A DNA stretch of 14,674 bases from an uncultured Bacteroidales bacterium. GTDB lineage: Bacteria > Bacteroidota > Bacteroidia > Bacteroidales > P3. Under the pieces are notes generated by a model that saw nothing but the letters and a program-made list of their open reading frames with translations, was not told where the DNA came from and did not search any database. The stretch is from contig CAKZZD010000028.1 of the NCBI GenBank assembly GCA_937886715.1, positions 1 to 14,674 of the forward strand, written 5' to 3'. Both the position numbers and the translations under genes were made by a program. Shown here piece after piece: positions 1 through 6,512 of this stretch. How positions within the stretch are numbered: position 1 is the stretch's first letter; each line of letters begins with the position of its first letter.

Positions 1-80
1 ACGCATTCACGCATTCACGCATTTACGCATTCACGCATTCACGCATTCACGCATTCACGCATTTACGCATTCACGCATTC
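1..80. repeat. 8-bp tandem array I (ACGCATTC/ACGCATTT), cut by window edge
   Basis: Ten perfect-length 8-bp units fill positions 1-80 and run off the left edge. Each unit is ACGCATT followed by C or T, in the order C C T C C C C T C C. In the sense of the surrounding genes the unit is GAATGCGT or AAATGCGT. The array starts exactly 3 nt (GGG) after the TAG stop of the small lipoprotein gene at 84-548. The plus strand is open through the array only because the unit contains no stop in that direction, so I do not treat it as coding. The function is unknown. Confidence 0.97.
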
Positions 81-83
81 CCC

Positions 84-548
84 CTATCGTATCTGATGAA
101 GCACTGTCTCGCCGCCAAGTCGGGAGGTGACGCCACTTTCAAACTCGGCGTTGAAGGTCAGCGTGGTGGTCATGGTACGATTGTATGGGTCGATGACAAA
201 TGTCTGTCCTCCGTTGATAGCTATTGTTCCTGTATTATCACCGTTATAAGTATATGTGATACTATAGGTGTCGATGTCGCTATCCGTGGCCTGACATTCA
301 ATCCAGAGCATCAGGTCGCCTTGTCCATTAGCGCGAAAGTCGATTGTCCAATGAAGCACAGCGTCAAACTGGCCATAGCTCGATTGAATCACATCGGCAT
401 AAGTGCCTTCCCATTCTGTACCCACCAGACTTTCATACACAGTGTTCGGCTGGGGTTCGGGGGCGGGCTGCTCAGGGTCACACGACGTGAATCCCAATGA
501 GCATAACAGCATCAGAGATGCCAACAGGGTCGATAGATGTCTTTTCAT
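84..548 (-). CDS. Small lipocalin-like lipoprotein, paralogue 3
   Basis: A 154-residue predicted lipoprotein. A basic, hydrophobic N-terminus leads to a lipobox FTSC with the lipidated cysteine at residue 23, followed by a Pro/Glu-rich tether. The mature part carries LVGTEWEG near residue 42, HWTIDF, a TYTYNGDNTG segment, DPYNRT and a C-terminal HQIR. These motifs recur in the genes at 1579-2061 and 5881-6363, so the three are paralogues. The VGTxW opening followed by alternating beta-strand-like segments resembles lipocalin/calycin-like Bacteroidota lipoproteins. The gene lies 25 bp downstream of the InlB-repeat lipoprotein and is probably co-transcribed with it. An 8-bp repeat array begins 3 nt after its TAG stop. 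Being close to two C10 peptidases, an inhibitor or chaperone role is possible, but this is inference. A surface-exposed lipoprotein of other function is the alternative. Confidence 0.85.
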   Translation of the reverse strand: MKRHLSTLLASLMLLCSLGFTSCDPEQPAPEPQPNTVYESLVGTEWEGTYADVIQSSYGQFDAVLHWTIDFRANGQGDLMLWIECQATDSDIDTYSITYTYNGDNTGTIAINGGQTFVIDPYNRTMTTTLTFNAEFESGVTSRLGGETVLHQIR

Positions 549-573
549 AGCATTTTTCTATTTGTATGCCTGC

Positions 574-1353
574 TTACTGCTGCGGGGTTTGAGCCGTCTG
601 CCATGCACCGGACATGCTCACCGTGAAGGGCACCGAGGTGGGGTTGCCAGCTTCAGCTGCGGCGATGTCGAGCAGCGTGCCACTGCCAGTCACATTAAGG
701 GTCTGTGCGGTGAGATCGAGCTCGGAAACGGTAAAGGTGACGTTGTTCATACCGGCAACACTGAGGTAGGGAGGCATGTCGCCCTGGTCGGTGTGGACAA
801 AGTCGCTCTCGCTGCCATAGAAGAAGATGTTGATGCCGTCGTTCAAAGTCTGGGTGCCGGTGGTGGGCAGAATATAGCTGACAAAGACGGGGCCCTGTTC
901 ACCGGCATAGATGCTGAGGTTGAGCAGACCCTGATACATACCCAAGCTGACGAGGGCGATGCCTTGATAAGAGGTTCCATCGATGGTGAAACTGGCGCTG
1001 AAATCACCGGGGGTGTCGCCACCACCGCCAGGATTGTCACCACCGCCACCAGGGGTGTCGCCACCCACAGTCTTGAAGTAGGCCGTGTAGGTAGCATCGC
1101 CATTCACCGTGATGGTACGGGGGTTCTCGGTGTTGCCGTCGTTCCAACGGTCGAACTGATAGCCCACCTCTGGGGTACCCCAGATGCGGGTGGTGGTGCC
1201 GGCGTCAAAGTCGCCGCCGCCATAGGCCTTACCCTGGCTCACATCGGCGCTTTTCACCGTGATGGTGTACTTGCCGTCATTCGAGTCACAGGCCGCAAAT
1301 GTCATGCCCGCCAAAAGCGTCAGGCAGAGAAAACGAAAAAGGTTTTTTTTCAT
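574..1353 (-). CDS. Lipoprotein with InlB-type B-repeat and Gly-rich linker
   Basis: A 259-residue predicted lipoprotein with lipidated Cys22 in the lipobox FAAC. Residues about 28-95 match the divergent InlB B-repeat type, with AYGGG, AGTTTRIW, GYQFDRWNDG and NPRTITVNGDATYTAYF; this is a small beta-rich adhesion or stalk module common in Bacteroidota surface proteins. Residues about 97-117 are a low-complexity Gly/Asp/Pro linker. Residues about 118-259 form a second, beta-rich domain I do not recognise. The start is the ATG at 1351-1353. It is followed by a run of eight A residues (1343-1350) in codons 2-4, a plausible slippage site. The upstream 38 bp separate it from 8-bp array II. It lies in the same direction as the peptidase genes and 25 bp before the small lipoprotein at 548. 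Confidence 0.85.
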   Translation of the reverse strand: MKKNLFRFLCLTLLAGMTFAACDSNDGKYTITVKSADVSQGKAYGGGDFDAGTTTRIWGTPEVGYQFDRWNDGNTENPRTITVNGDATYTAYFKTVGGDTPGGGGDNPGGGGDTPGDFSASFTIDGTSYQGIALVSLGMYQGLLNLSIYAGEQGPVFVSYILPTTGTQTLNDGINIFFYGSESDFVHTDQGDMPPYLSVAGMNNVTFTVSELDLTAQTLNVTGSGTLLDIAAAEAGNPTSVPFTVSMSGAWQTAQTPQQ

Positions 1354-1391
1354 GATTTGATTAAATATGGATTAATATGTTCTTATTATTC

Positions 1392-1575
1392 ACGCATTCA
1401 CGCATTTACGCATTTACGCATTTACGCATTCACGCATTTACGCATTCACGCATTTACGCATTCACGCATTCACGCATTTACGCATTCACGCATTCACGCA
1501 TTCACGCATTTACGCATTCACGCATTTACGCATTTACGCATTTACGCATTTACGCATTCACGCATTCACGCATTC
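1392..1575. repeat. 8-bp tandem array II, 23 units
   Basis: Twenty-three uninterrupted 8-bp units, each ACGCATT plus C or T. Reading upward from 1392 the last base is C T T T C T C T C C T C C C T C T T T T C C C. There are no indels and no other substitutions. In gene sense the array starts 3 nt (GGG) after the TAG stop of the lipoprotein gene at 1579-2061 and ends about 38 bp before the next start codon at 1353. The junction of gene end, GGG and first unit is essentially identical to that at array I. It could be a transcript 3'-end or stability element, a protein-binding array, or a slippage-grown microsatellite. Confidence 0.97.
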
Positions 1576-1578
1576 CCC

Positions 1579-2061
1579 CTAGTGTATCTGATGGAAGGTG
1601 GTGGGGCCACCGACAATCTGGGGGTTCTCCTGCGAGAAGCCTGTGGTGATGCGGAAGTCGATGGTGAAGGTGCGGTTGACGGGATCCACCTCGAAGGGGT
1701 CGCGCTGCTCTTCGCCCTCTTCTACGCTGATGATCTCGCCACGGAGACCGTCGTAGGTGTAGGTGCAGACCATGTCCTGGGGCTGCTGCGGCTGTCCGCC
1801 GGTGACCATCTCGAGCATGACGCTGACGTTGCTCTGGTCAACAAAGTCCACCGTCCAGGTGAGGATGCAGGGCAACGTGCCGGCCTGCGGATGCTGCACG
1901 GTGCCGTTGTACACACCCTGCCACGAGGTGCCCACGATGTCGAAAGAGGTGGGAATTTCGGGACCGGGGCCTGTACCGGGGTCGGTGCCGTTTTCGCGCT
2001 CACAGCCGCCCAGCATGACCACCGCAACGACAAGAGCCAATGTAAGGAATAGCTTTTTCAT
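1579..2061 (-). CDS. Small lipocalin-like lipoprotein, paralogue 2, directly after C10 peptidase
   Basis: A 160-residue predicted lipoprotein. The hydrophobic signal ends in LGGC with Cys20 as the lipidated residue, followed by a Gly/Pro-rich tether. Shared family motifs are IVGTSWQGVY near residue 42, LTWTVDF, CTYTYDG, DPVNRTFTIDF and a C-terminal HQIH. The start lies only 4 bp after the stop of the upstream C10 peptidase (stop at 2066), so the two are very likely co-translated from one message. That tight coupling is the best support for a function tied to the peptidase, for example as an inhibitor protecting the cell envelope. It differs from paralogues 1 and 3 in an acidic loop (EEGEEQ). 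An 8-bp array begins 3 nt after its stop. A function unrelated to the peptidase cannot be excluded. Confidence 0.87.
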   Translation of the reverse strand: MKKLFLTLALVVAVVMLGGCERENGTDPGTGPGPEIPTSFDIVGTSWQGVYNGTVQHPQAGTLPCILTWTVDFVDQSNVSVMLEMVTGGQPQQPQDMVCTYTYDGLRGEIISVEEGEEQRDPFEVDPVNRTFTIDFRITTGFSQENPQIVGGPTTFHQIH

Positions 2062-2065
2062 GATG

Positions 2066-3958
2066 TCAGAATTTTACTGTTTTTTTCACTTGGACGCCAC
2101 GGTCGGTGACCATGCGGATGATATACACGCCATCGGGCAACGGCAGGGTCGCCAGCCGCTGGCTGCCGGTAGCCACCAGATGACCCATCAGGTCATACAC
2201 CTCGGTGCGCAGCACGGTGGCGTCGCCGCCGGGCTCATCAATGGCCAGCGGCGAGCAGGGCCACTCCACAAAGTGGGTGCCGCCGTTCATGAAAGCATAG
2301 TCGACGCGGACCAGGTTTTCGCCATGCTGGTTGTAGACGCGATAGTTGATATATCGGTCGGTGCCACCGCCCTTGTGGAAGACGATGTTGACGTCGTGCG
2401 GGGCCACACCCACACGCACCGAGTCGTAGCTGCCTACAGCCAGCGCGGCCGTGCTATAGACATAGCCCGTCGGGCTCTCAAAGCTCAGGTAGGCGCCGTT
2501 CTCCCAGCCGCCGTTGCGGGTGCTCTCCATCACCACCGTCAGGGGGCAGTAGTCCTCCTCTGCATAGTAGGTCTGCACCACGGTGACCCGCAGCAACTCG
2601 CCGCCTTGGACAAAGGTGACAGTGGCCTGGCGCTCGCCGCCCGCATCGTTGACGTCGGCAATCACCTTCACGGTGCCTGCCGACGGACCGAAACCGGCAG
2701 TGTCGACAGTCACCCACGGCTGGTCGGTGCTTACGCTCCACGGTGCCGACGAGGTGGGGTTGATGCTGAACAGCAGCGGCTGTTCGCCTCCCTCACGGGT
2801 GAAGGTGACGATGCTGTCGCTGACATGCAGGCTGTAGTCGGGCACGGCACCCAGCAGTGCCTGGTTGCTCTGGTTGAAATGGTAGGTGCTGCCGATCTGG
2901 CCGGTGGGGCTGACGTTGGGACAGATGTCGTCGACAGAGTAGTAGCCGTCGCCATTGCCGCTCCAGCCGAAGTTGAAGTGGAACCACGGCATGCTGTTGC
3001 GGTATTCATAGCCGTCGCACACAAATCCGTGTCCACCCTCGGGGGCCACACCGCAATAGACGATGGGGTGCAGCAGGTCGAGTTCGGCCACCAGGCTGTC
3101 GGCCCAGCGCTGGTCGCTGTAGCCGTCGGTCTTGAAGATGGCACGCATCTGCTGGCTATAGTAGAAATAGTCTTTCAACGAGTTGTCGATGCTGGGGATG
3201 CCGGGATAACCCGCCAGCCCGGCCGCTGCGCTGCCGCCGGGGGCATAGGCCATGTGGAGGCTCACGCCCACATGGTACATCAGCGTCGAGACAGCCAGCT
3301 GCTCTTCGTAGGGACTCACGGTGGTCACCTGCTGGGGCATGTGGTCCCAGTCGTAGAGGGTGTGGGCGAAATCGGCACTCTGCGCACCATAGGGCGGACA
3401 GTTGTAGGTGTCGCTGCCACGCCCGAAGGCGGGGTGTTTCCAGTAGCGCATCATCTGGGACTGCGCGGTGGCGGCACATCCCGTGGGCAGGTGCTGCGGC
3501 GTCAGCAGGGCATAGCCGCCGTCCTGATGCCAGAGGGTCTCCAGCAACGGTCCCACACGGTCGCCGTCTTTCACCGCGCCGCCATTCGACAGCAGCTGCC
3601 ACATGGCAGCATCGGCAGCGCTGGCCGCCACCTGCAGCCTCGCGCCGTCGGCAATCAGCGCGTCGTAGGCCGCCATACGGTCCGCCAGCGGGTCGGGCAA
3701 GGCCGTCGGATCAATGGGCGATGTGGCCGAATAGGCGATGATGGGACGCGCACAGTCGTCGGCAGCCACCATCACGAAACCGCCATATTCGCCCACAAAG
3801 AGGTAGACATGGCTATAGCTCCATTCGGCCAGGGTCAACTCGCCTTTGCCTTGCCAGAAGCTGCGGGCCACACGGGCGGCAGCCTCGTGGGTCACGGGCA
3901 TGGCCATGGCCATGCCGAAAATCATAGACAACGCTGTCAGTAGGATAGCTTTTTTCAT
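2066..3958 (-). CDS. C10 (streptopain-like) cysteine peptidase with BACON-like domain and T9SS tail
   Basis: A 630-residue secreted cysteine peptidase. A signal peptide covers about residues 1-20. A propeptide-like region follows (VYLFVGEYGGFVMVAADD near 51-68, typical of the Spi/C10 prodomain). The catalytic domain holds Cys161 in TGCAATA and His310 in GGHGFVCDGY, then FHFNFGWSGNGDGYY near 327-340, the C10 Asn/Trp loop. Residues about 378-465 look like a BACON-type Ig fold (PWSVS, PWVTV, ATVTF). A further beta domain (DYCPLTV onward) precedes a C-terminal T9SS sorting tail ending GVYIIRMVTDRG...KKTVKF. Export across both membranes through T9SS is therefore expected. The ATG overlaps the upstream C10 gene's TGA (ATGA, 3955-3958), showing translational coupling. 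It is a diverged tandem paralogue of that gene. Confidence 0.95.
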   Translation of the reverse strand: MKKAILLTALSMIFGMAMAMPVTHEAAARVARSFWQGKGELTLAEWSYSHVYLFVGEYGGFVMVAADDCARPIIAYSATSPIDPTALPDPLADRMAAYDALIADGARLQVAASAADAAMWQLLSNGGAVKDGDRVGPLLETLWHQDGGYALLTPQHLPTGCAATAQSQMMRYWKHPAFGRGSDTYNCPPYGAQSADFAHTLYDWDHMPQQVTTVSPYEEQLAVSTLMYHVGVSLHMAYAPGGSAAAGLAGYPGIPSIDNSLKDYFYYSQQMRAIFKTDGYSDQRWADSLVAELDLLHPIVYCGVAPEGGHGFVCDGYEYRNSMPWFHFNFGWSGNGDGYYSVDDICPNVSPTGQIGSTYHFNQSNQALLGAVPDYSLHVSDSIVTFTREGGEQPLLFSINPTSSAPWSVSTDQPWVTVDTAGFGPSAGTVKVIADVNDAGGERQATVTFVQGGELLRVTVVQTYYAEEDYCPLTVVMESTRNGGWENGAYLSFESPTGYVYSTAALAVGSYDSVRVGVAPHDVNIVFHKGGGTDRYINYRVYNQHGENLVRVDYAFMNGGTHFVEWPCSPLAIDEPGGDATVLRTEVYDLMGHLVATGSQRLATLPLPDGVYIIRMVTDRGVQVKKTVKF

Positions 3959-5832
3959 GGATTGACAATTTTTTTCACCGTCACTCCCCTATCGGTAATC
4001 GTATGGAGGATATAGATTCCCTTGGGGAAAGAGGTAAGTTGATGTTCGAAGCCTGTATCTGGGACACTGGCCAGCCTGCGGCCTGCAAGGTCGTAGACCT
4101 CGGTGCAGAGCACCTGCGCCGGACTGTCCGGTTCGGGATTGTCGATGGCCAGATGGGCACAAGGCCACGAAAGCAGCACATCGTCGCCGTCAAAGTAGGC
4201 ATTGTCCACCTCCACTAGCACCTCGCCATACTGGTTCAGCACTCTGTAGTTGATATAGCGGTCCAAGGCTCCTCCGGCATGCCAGCGCACCATCACATCG
4301 TGCGGTGCCACCCTGACCGTAGCCGTACTGGCTCCGGCATGGGCAGTGTGCTGCGCAGTGCCATAGACAGTGCCGCTGAGCGACTCGAAGCTCAAATGGG
4401 CATCGCCGGCCCATGGCTCGTTATGCGTGTTCTCCATCTCCACCGTCAACGGACAATAGTCGGTAGCAGGATCATAGGCTTCCTGCACCACGGTCAGGAT
4501 CGCCGTCAAGGGCCCTTGCGTGAAGGTCACCGTGCCCGTACGCTCGGCTCCAGTATTGTTCTCCTCCACATCGATGGTCACCTGCCCCAAACGGTCAAAT
4601 CCGGTGCCGCCAACACTGATCCACGCGTCTCCAGCAACGGCAGTCCACGGATTATCAAGGGTGTCGCACGTCGAGAACCACACCTGCTGGCTCCCACCCT
4701 GCCGCGTATAGCTCACATGGTCGTCGCTCAACAGCAGTCCAAAGCTGGGATGAAGACCAAGGATGGCGTCGTTGCTCTGGTTGAAACTGTAGGCACCATA
4801 GGTGATGGCGCCCACGGCGTAGTAGCCGTCACCCTCTCCATCCTCGCCAAGGTTGAAATGAAGATACCGCTGCGCATTATATCCGTCGCAGACAAAACAA
4901 TGTCCACCGGCAGGTCCGCTGCCACCATGCAGCACGGGTCGGCGCTGCCGCACCTCCGCCATGAGGGTGTCCGTCCACGCATCGTTGCTCAACGACCCCT
5001 TGCTGCGGTAGTGTATGTCGGTGGCGTTGTAGTGAAAATACGTGGGCAACGCTGACTCGCATTTGATGAGAGTGGTGCCGCTGTATATGGTGGAATAGTG
5101 CATATTCACGCTGACTCCGCAGTGGTACATCAACGTGGCCACGGCCTCTTTCTCCACAGCACTCGACGACGACGTCAGGCGGTTGGGCATGTGATCCCAA
5201 TCGTAGCGCGTGTCCCCAAAATCGGCGCTCTGCAGCCCATACCCCGAGTCATCGCTGTAGGAATGGCTGCCCTGGCCAAATGCCGGATAGTTCCAATATT
5301 TCATCACCTGCGCCATCGCGGTGGCCACACAGCCTGTCATCGTGTAGCTGGGACAGTGCATGTTGTAGGGCGAACGCTGATACCACTGTGTGGTCATCAG
5401 CGGCGCCACCTCGTCGGCGGCATCCTTCAGGGGGCTTCCTCTCTCAAGCAGAGCCCATTCTTCGTGGGGCTTGAGAATCGGATAGTCAGCCTCACCTCGC
5501 ACCGCGTCTATCTCTTGATGGTACACATACACCATATTCTCCATCGCTACGGGCAGATGCTCCGGGTCGACACTACCATCATGCGACCATGCCAGCACCG
5601 GCCGCGCACAGTCGTCGCCAGCCACCAGCAGCCAGCCGCCGCAGTCGGCGGTGTAGAGGTACACGTTGCCATACCGCCACGACCGCTGCAAAAGCTGCGC
5701 TTCGCTCTTGCCGTGCATCTGCACACGCCAGAAGGCTTGCGCCACTGCTTCAGCTCTTCCGGCATCCACCGGTGCAGCCATCGTCGCACCCATCGCGATA
5801 ACAGCCGCCAGCGTCAGGATTGCCTTCTTCAT
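3955..5832 (-). CDS. C10 (streptopain-like) cysteine peptidase with altered active-site loop
   Basis: A 625-residue secreted paralogue of the downstream peptidase. It has a signal peptide (about 1-20), a propeptide-like region with VYLYTADCGGWLLVAGDD near 57-74, catalytic Cys168 in MTGCVATAMAQVMKYW and His311 in GGHCFVCDGY. A BACON-like domain lies at about 366-452, a shared beta domain begins at DYCPLTVEME (458), and a T9SS tail ends GIYILHTITDRG...KKIVNP. The loop after the histidine reads FNLGEDGEGDGYY (residues 326-338), where C10 enzymes normally show an NWGW-like sequence. Both tryptophan positions are lost, while Cys and His remain, so activity or specificity may be changed. It begins 48 bp after a small lipoprotein gene (stop at 5881) and overlaps the next peptidase gene by 4 bp. 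Confidence 0.95.
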   Translation of the reverse strand: MKKAILTLAAVIAMGATMAAPVDAGRAEAVAQAFWRVQMHGKSEAQLLQRSWRYGNVYLYTADCGGWLLVAGDDCARPVLAWSHDGSVDPEHLPVAMENMVYVYHQEIDAVRGEADYPILKPHEEWALLERGSPLKDAADEVAPLMTTQWYQRSPYNMHCPSYTMTGCVATAMAQVMKYWNYPAFGQGSHSYSDDSGYGLQSADFGDTRYDWDHMPNRLTSSSSAVEKEAVATLMYHCGVSVNMHYSTIYSGTTLIKCESALPTYFHYNATDIHYRSKGSLSNDAWTDTLMAEVRQRRPVLHGGSGPAGGHCFVCDGYNAQRYLHFNLGEDGEGDGYYAVGAITYGAYSFNQSNDAILGLHPSFGLLLSDDHVSYTRQGGSQQVWFSTCDTLDNPWTAVAGDAWISVGGTGFDRLGQVTIDVEENNTGAERTGTVTFTQGPLTAILTVVQEAYDPATDYCPLTVEMENTHNEPWAGDAHLSFESLSGTVYGTAQHTAHAGASTATVRVAPHDVMVRWHAGGALDRYINYRVLNQYGEVLVEVDNAYFDGDDVLLSWPCAHLAIDNPEPDSPAQVLCTEVYDLAGRRLASVPDTGFEHQLTSFPKGIYILHTITDRGVTVKKIVNP

Positions 5833-5880
5833 ATTGTTCTCTTTGATGGTTTCTATTCAACAAGTCTCTTTTTCCCTCTC

Positions 5881-6363
5881 TCAACGCACCTGGTGCAGCG
5901 TGGTCTCCCCGCCATAGGTGTAGCCCGACTCGGCCGTCTCGCCAATCTCTACCGTCAGGTTCTTCACCACAAGGGTGCGATTGTAGGGGTCGGCAAAGAA
6001 GCTGCCGGCATCGCCATATTCCCACGGATCTATTTTGCCCACGCCGTCACCGTCATAGGTATAGGTGATCGGGAAGGTGTAGGGGTCTGGGTCATATCCC
6101 GGGCTCTCAAGCCAGAACATCAGCTCGCCTTTGCCATCTTTCAGAAAGTCAATGGTCCAATGGATGTTCAAAGGGTTCTGTGTATAGCCTGGAGCCTGGT
6201 CACGGGTAGCAAACACACCCTCCCACTCCGTTCCAACCAGCGTCTCGTACGAGGGTTCATCCACAGGCCCCGGCTGTCCGCCATTGTCGTCCTCGCAGGC
6301 CACCAGGCCTACAGTGGCCATGGCCATCATGGCCACCATCATCAGTTTGAAAAACTTTTTCAT
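5881..6363 (-). CDS. Small lipocalin-like lipoprotein, paralogue 1, directly before C10 peptidases
   Basis: A 160-residue predicted lipoprotein with lipidated Cys23 in LVAC, followed by an acidic EDDNGG stretch like Bacteroidota surface-export signals. It shares with its two paralogues LVGTEWEGVF near residue 42, HWTIDF, ELMFWLES, ITYTYDGDGVG, DPYNRT and a C-terminal HQVR. It is closest in wording to the gene at 84-548. It precedes the first C10 peptidase by 48 bp, so the peptidase pair is bracketed by members of this family. Unlike the other two, no 8-bp array follows its stop. The role is not known from sequence; inhibition of the neighbouring peptidases is an inference from position and from staphostatin-like inhibitors at C10 loci in Bacteroides fragilis. 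Confidence 0.87.
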   Translation of the reverse strand: MKKFFKLMMVAMMAMATVGLVACEDDNGGQPGPVDEPSYETLVGTEWEGVFATRDQAPGYTQNPLNIHWTIDFLKDGKGELMFWLESPGYDPDPYTFPITYTYDGDGVGKIDPWEYGDAGSFFADPYNRTLVVKNLTVEIGETAESGYTYGGETTLHQVR

Positions 6364-6433
6364 CGTGTTTTATCTTTTATTTATTGTTCGTCTTCTTGAT
6401 AGTGTTTTGGCCTCATCTCCACAGCCTTCTTTC

Positions 6434-6449
6434 GGCGGTCTAAGCCGCC
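6434..6449. other. GC-rich hairpin between Omp28-like gene and lipoprotein gene
   Basis: GGCGG (6434-6438) and CCGCC (6445-6449) form a 5-bp stem with a 6-nt loop in the 149-bp gap after the Omp28-like gene. No T-run follows on the minus strand, so it is not a canonical intrinsic terminator. It may be a weak terminator or mRNA-end structure. The rest of the gap shows no clear promoter. Confidence 0.35.
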
Positions 6450-6512
6450 AACACGTCGGCTTGGGCTATGCTTCCGTATTTCTCCGTTCCTAACGACTCA
6501 CCGTCGCTGGGC

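Noticed and set aside
1..1575. Octamer arrays as CRISPR
   Set aside because: Units are contiguous 8-mers with no spacers, and there are no cas genes.
403..2052. Long plus-strand open frame of 549 codons spanning array II
   Set aside because: It is antisense to three well-supported lipoprotein genes. It stays open because the 8-bp unit has no plus-strand stop, and the translation is low-complexity through the array.
1763..3943. Plus-strand open frame of 726 codons
   Set aside because: It is antisense to the C10 peptidase gene in a GC-rich region with a Val/His/Gly-rich shadow translation. The minus frame has clear catalytic motifs.
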